Under the pieces are notes generated by a model. That model searched no databases, was not told the origin of the DNA, and saw only the letters and a program-made list of their open reading frames with translations. Source: Clostridia bacterium (GTDB lineage Bacteria; Bacillota; Clostridia; Monoglobales; Monoglobaceae). From it: a stretch of DNA of 9,256 nucleotides. Positions 7,357 through 9,256 of this stretch are shown here, in pieces (positions within the stretch are counted from its first letter, which is position 1; each line of letters opens with the position of its first letter). Both the position numbers and the translations under genes were made by a program. The stretch is taken from the NCBI GenBank assembly GCA_900769795.1, contig CAAGHZ010000042.1:1-9256 (forward strand), in the 5' to 3' direction.

Positions 7357-7385
7357 TAAAAGAGGCGGATTTTCTGCCTCTTTTA
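7357..7385. terminator. Orphan terminator-like hairpin between divergent genes
   Basis: A perfect 10-bp stem (TAAAAGAGGC, 7357-7366, with GCCTCTTTTA, 7376-7385) encloses a 9-nt loop. On the minus strand it is followed by a T-rich run that includes six Ts; on the plus strand by TTTTACTTT. No gene ends next to it on either strand. It could stop transcripts leaving the neighbouring repeat before they reach the operon promoter, or be a relic of a lost gene. Confidence 0.55.
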
Positions 7386-7640
7386 CTTTGCCTCCTTTGT
7401 GTAAAGGGGGGCAAATTGCCTGTGGCAATGCCTCCCTTGCCTAAAGGGGCGATGCTCTCCGGTGGAGAGCGCTTATTGCTGACTGAAGTGGATAACGGAG
7501 ACGGGGACTGCTTGCGGTGGAGGAATTGTCAGAATAAAACAAACCCTCAGTCTCGCAGGCTCGACAACTCCCTGAAGGTGAATTGTCGCAAAGCGACAAG
7601 AGAAGCCACCCTGGGGTGTTGCGCAAGAGACGAGCCAAGG
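7386..7640. repeat. Hairpin-rich interspersed repeat / MITE-like element
   Basis: About 255 bp of GC-richer, non-coding sequence set between AT-rich flanks. The ends form an imperfect inverted repeat: CTTTGCCTCC (7386-7395) against the complement of 7631-7640, CCTTGGCTCG, matching 7 of 10. Internal palindromes: ATTGCC-TGT-GGCAAT (7415-7429), GCTCTCC-GGT-GGAGAGC (7454-7470), GGAG(GAA)TTGTC (7519-7530) pairing with GACAACTCC (7563-7571), TTGTCGC-AAA-GCGACAA (7583-7599), and CACC-CTGG-GGTG (7607-7618). I recall similar segments, with the core CCCTCAGTCTCGCAGGCTCG, as dispersed intergenic repeats in gut Clostridia; that is memory, not a search. Open frames across it (such as 7416-7682) look like by-products. 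It may be a non-autonomous mobile element or encode a structured RNA. Exact ends and any target duplication are uncertain. Confidence 0.6.
7390..7450. repeat. Degenerate tandem duplication, period 40 bp
   Basis: GCCTCCTTTGTGTAAAGGGG (from 7390) recurs as GCCTCCCTTGCCTAAAGGGG (from 7430), with 3 differences in 20. Each copy can fold on itself through its CC-rich and GG-rich halves, and the ATTGCC/GGCAAT hairpin lies between them. This suggests that the left terminal module of the repeat is present twice, either by internal duplication or by one element nesting at the end of another. Confidence 0.5.
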
Positions 7641-7735
7641 TTTTTTGTTTGCAAAAAAGAAGATTTTTTATGGAAATTTTGAACCTATTTTTAATCAACG
7701 CAGAATATAGTACAAAAACAATGGAAATGGATAAC
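7641..7735. other. AT-rich spacer between repeat and promoter
   Basis: I see no gene here. A weak AT-rich hairpin (TTTTTTG, 7641-7647, with CAAAAAA, 7652-7658) directly follows the repeat's right end. The rest is AT-rich spacer leading to the promoter of the secreted-protein gene. Confidence 0.4.
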
Positions 7736-7764
7736 TTGATTAATTAAACAAAAAGTAGTAAAAT
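7736..7764 (+). promoter_or_regulatory. Sigma-A-like promoter of the secreted-protein gene
   Basis: TTGATT (7736-7741), a 17-nt spacer and TAAAAT (7759-7764), in AT-rich sequence. The predicted start near 7771 gives a leader of about 59 nt before the ATG at 7830. It lies about 95 bp beyond the right end of the repeat, so the gene keeps its own promoter. Confidence 0.6.
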
Positions 7765-7829
7765 GAGGGTAGTTGAATATTTTCTTTAAGTAAATTATAG
7801 GAGTTTTAAATATTTAGGAGGAAGAAAAG

Positions 7830-9256
7830 ATGAAAAGAACAAAATTTATTGCATTTTCTCTTGTTTTTTCATTGCTTTTGAGTTGTTCTTTTGTGACGAT
7901 GGTGACAGTCGGCGCAACAGATGATGTGACAACTTTGTCAAATCAGGCGTATACACCACGTGAGGTGTACTATGACTATGAGGACGGAGTGGCAAAAACC
8001 CCAAACAACTTAAACAATTTGGGAGATGGCACATCCTATAAATATTATATTTCAGCCGATGCAAACGGCAATAAAGTATATACAATGGTGCCGGGATTTA
8101 CGGGTGCTCAGAGTGGCCATACATATCTGTCATATCGTGATGATGCGGGCGGAGATGGCCTTATTTATACAGGTGCAGATGTTGACTATAGTTCTACATA
8201 CGCAAAGGATTGCGAGACATCTTTTGCCACCCTTGATTTTGACATTGGTGCTCAGGGCAGTCTGCCTGATTATATGAGCGTATCCTTAAATGCGAGAGGA
8301 ATAAAAGAAGATGCAACACATGTCGGCGAATCTTCTCCTGCAGGTAATCTTTTTATTGGATTTAATGACATAAGTGGTACACTTGCAATATCTACCAACA
8401 ACGACGCAAGCAAAAACGCGGCATATAAAGATACCGGCATAGATATATCGAGAGAGTTTGCGCATATATCTCTTGTACTTGACCTGCGTCCGGTAATCTC
8501 TGCAGGGGTTGGAGGAAAGTCAGAACTTATAAAGGCGTATCTTTATGTAAACGGAGAGTTTTTCTCCGAGATGGAGCATGGGTTTAACGCAAGCACTGAT
8601 TATATAAACGAAATCCGCTTAGAGCTTACACCGGCAGCAAAGGCAACAAAAACGGATGTTGTTATGTTTGATAATGTCAGACTTCGTCAGTTTGACAAGG
8701 ATGATTACACAGGAAGCCTTGGCTCTGTGCTTTCGGACACCACAAAGAGTTTGTCTGAGTTTGACTGTGCAGTATATAATGCAGATTATGTAATGCCGAG
8801 ACAGGGAATAATAGGTAAGATCGGACCAAACGAATATTATTCGGTTGCAGAGATGGCAGATGAAGTAAAGAGCGGTGATACTGTCCGCTTCTTTGTGCCA
8901 AAGGCAGAACTTATAGAAATTTCGGCTCTTGATGCTTTTTCGGGTGCGACGATTAACTATATGATGGATGAGGGACTCAACGATGGTGCGGTGTTTGATT
9001 TATATGGCGAAGATGGAGCATTGCTATCCACAAACAAGAGCACAGTGGGAACAGAACTTTCCTCTGCAATTGTCGGCAAAAGCGGAACGGTTGAGTTTTA
9101 CAAAGACTATACAAGCACAACGGCGCTTATGTCGGTTGACGGCAGTACAGGGATAAATCCGTCAGGAAAAATTACATTTTCTCTTAACGGACACACCTTG
9201 ACAGAGAATGTTGAGAACTGGTTTGCACCGTCGAGCAAAAACGGAAATCAGTATCT
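7830..9256 (+). CDS. Secreted modular surface-type protein, function unknown (5' part)
   Basis: 475 codons are present and the frame runs off the window end without a stop. ATG 7830 is preceded by a strong AGGAGG (7816-7821) at 8 nt. Residues 1-29 are a signal peptide: K2-R3 basic end, hydrophobic core, likely cleavage V-G-A29/T30. An L-L-S-C19 inside the core resembles a lipobox, but the hydrophobic run continues past it, so signal peptidase I looks more likely. Residues about 42-287 read like a concanavalin A/LamG-type beta-sandwich: alternating strands, an SLVLDLRPV strand, a YLYVNGEFF strand, and a closing F-D281-N-V-R-L. A module with Y336-Y-S-V-A-E...G-D-T-V follows, a pattern I associate with big S-layer-homology proteins of Clostridia, then more beta-rich sequence. 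No catalytic motif is recognised. Cell-wall anchoring repeats, if any, would lie beyond the edge. Secretion is well supported; the role (carbohydrate binding or adhesion) is a guess. Confidence 0.85.
   Translation, partial: MKRTKFIAFSLVFSLLLSCSFVTMVTVGATDDVTTLSNQAYTPREVYYDYEDGVAKTPNNLNNLGDGTSYKYYISADANGNKVYTMVPGFTGAQSGHTYLSYRDDAGGDGLIYTGADVDYSSTYAKDCETSFATLDFDIGAQGSLPDYMSVSLNARGIKEDATHVGESSPAGNLFIGFNDISGTLAISTNNDASKNAAYKDTGIDISREFAHISLVLDLRPVISAGVGGKSELIKAYLYVNGEFFSEMEHGFNASTDYINEIRLELTPAAKATKTDVVMFDNVRLRQFDKDDYTGSLGSVLSDTTKSLSEFDCAVYNADYVMPRQGIIGKIGPNEYYSVAEMADEVKSGDTVRFFVPKAELIEISALDAFSGATINYMMDEGLNDGAVFDLYGEDGALLSTNKSTVGTELSSAIVGKSGTVEFYKDYTSTTALMSVDGSTGINPSGKITFSLNGHTLTENVENWFAPSSKNGNQY

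Noticed and set aside
7386..7640. CRISPR array in the intergenic gap
   Set aside because: The repeated units are only two, spaced 40 bp apart and imperfect, with no regular spacers or cas genes in the window.
7416..7698. Two open frames, one on each strand, across the repeat (88 and 85 aa)
   Set aside because: Both follow palindromic repeat sequence, lack a convincing ribosome binding site and have compositions unlike real proteins of this genome. Such frames recur wherever this type of repeat occurs.
7846..9156. Short frames on both strands at 7846-8085, 8026-8277, 8677-8901 and 8968-9156
   Set aside because: All overlap the continuous plus-strand frame that starts at 7830 with a strong Shine-Dalgarno and a signal peptide and stays open to the window end.

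Overview
The window looks like chromosomal DNA from a Gram-positive, fairly low-GC member of the Clostridia, probably a gut- or rumen-type Oscillospirales or Eubacteriales relative. The evidence is purine-rich Shine-Dalgarno sites, AT-rich sigma-A-like promoters, heavy use of AGA and ATA codons, a ClpE-type unfoldase, a YmfF/YmfH M16 peptidase pair, and a GC-richer intergenic repeat of a type I recall from gut Clostridia. The species cannot be fixed from the sequence alone.

Layout. Positions 1-182 (+) are the last 59 codons of a low-molecular-weight protein tyrosine phosphatase. At 220-2631 (+) is a Clp/Hsp100 unfoldase with an N-terminal four-cysteine zinc finger, a Met-rich, acidic and then basic linker, and two AAA+ modules. 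It ends at a strong hairpin (2634-2664) that serves as a bidirectional terminator, because the next genes run the other way. From 7318 back to 2652 (-) lies one apparent operon: promoter, AI-2E family membrane protein, YmfF-like M16 protein lacking the zinc motif, YmfH-like M16 peptidase with an intact HxxEH, and lgt (prolipoprotein diacylglyceryl transferase). The two M16 genes are 2 nt apart, and ymfH and lgt are 14 nt apart. Positions 7319-7735 are non-coding. They hold an orphan terminator-like hairpin and a GC-richer, hairpin-rich repeat of about 255 bp with imperfect terminal inverted repeats and an internal 40-bp-period duplication. A promoter at 7736-7764 (+) then drives a secreted, modular surface-type protein (7830 to beyond the window end).

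How the genes relate. The phosphatase-Clp pair suggests protein quality control, possibly linked to protein phosphorylation, but the substrate specificity of the phosphatase cannot be read from the fragment. The minus-strand operon is an envelope and protein-maturation set. The M16 pair would act as a heterodimer, in B. subtilis associated with EF-P 5-aminopentanol modification, and Lgt starts lipoprotein maturation. The secreted protein at the right edge is an extracytoplasmic product of unknown function with a lectin-like first module.

I see no convincing wholly undescribed system. The items most worth checking are the repeat element, the architecture and neighbour of the Clp protein, and the large secreted protein.
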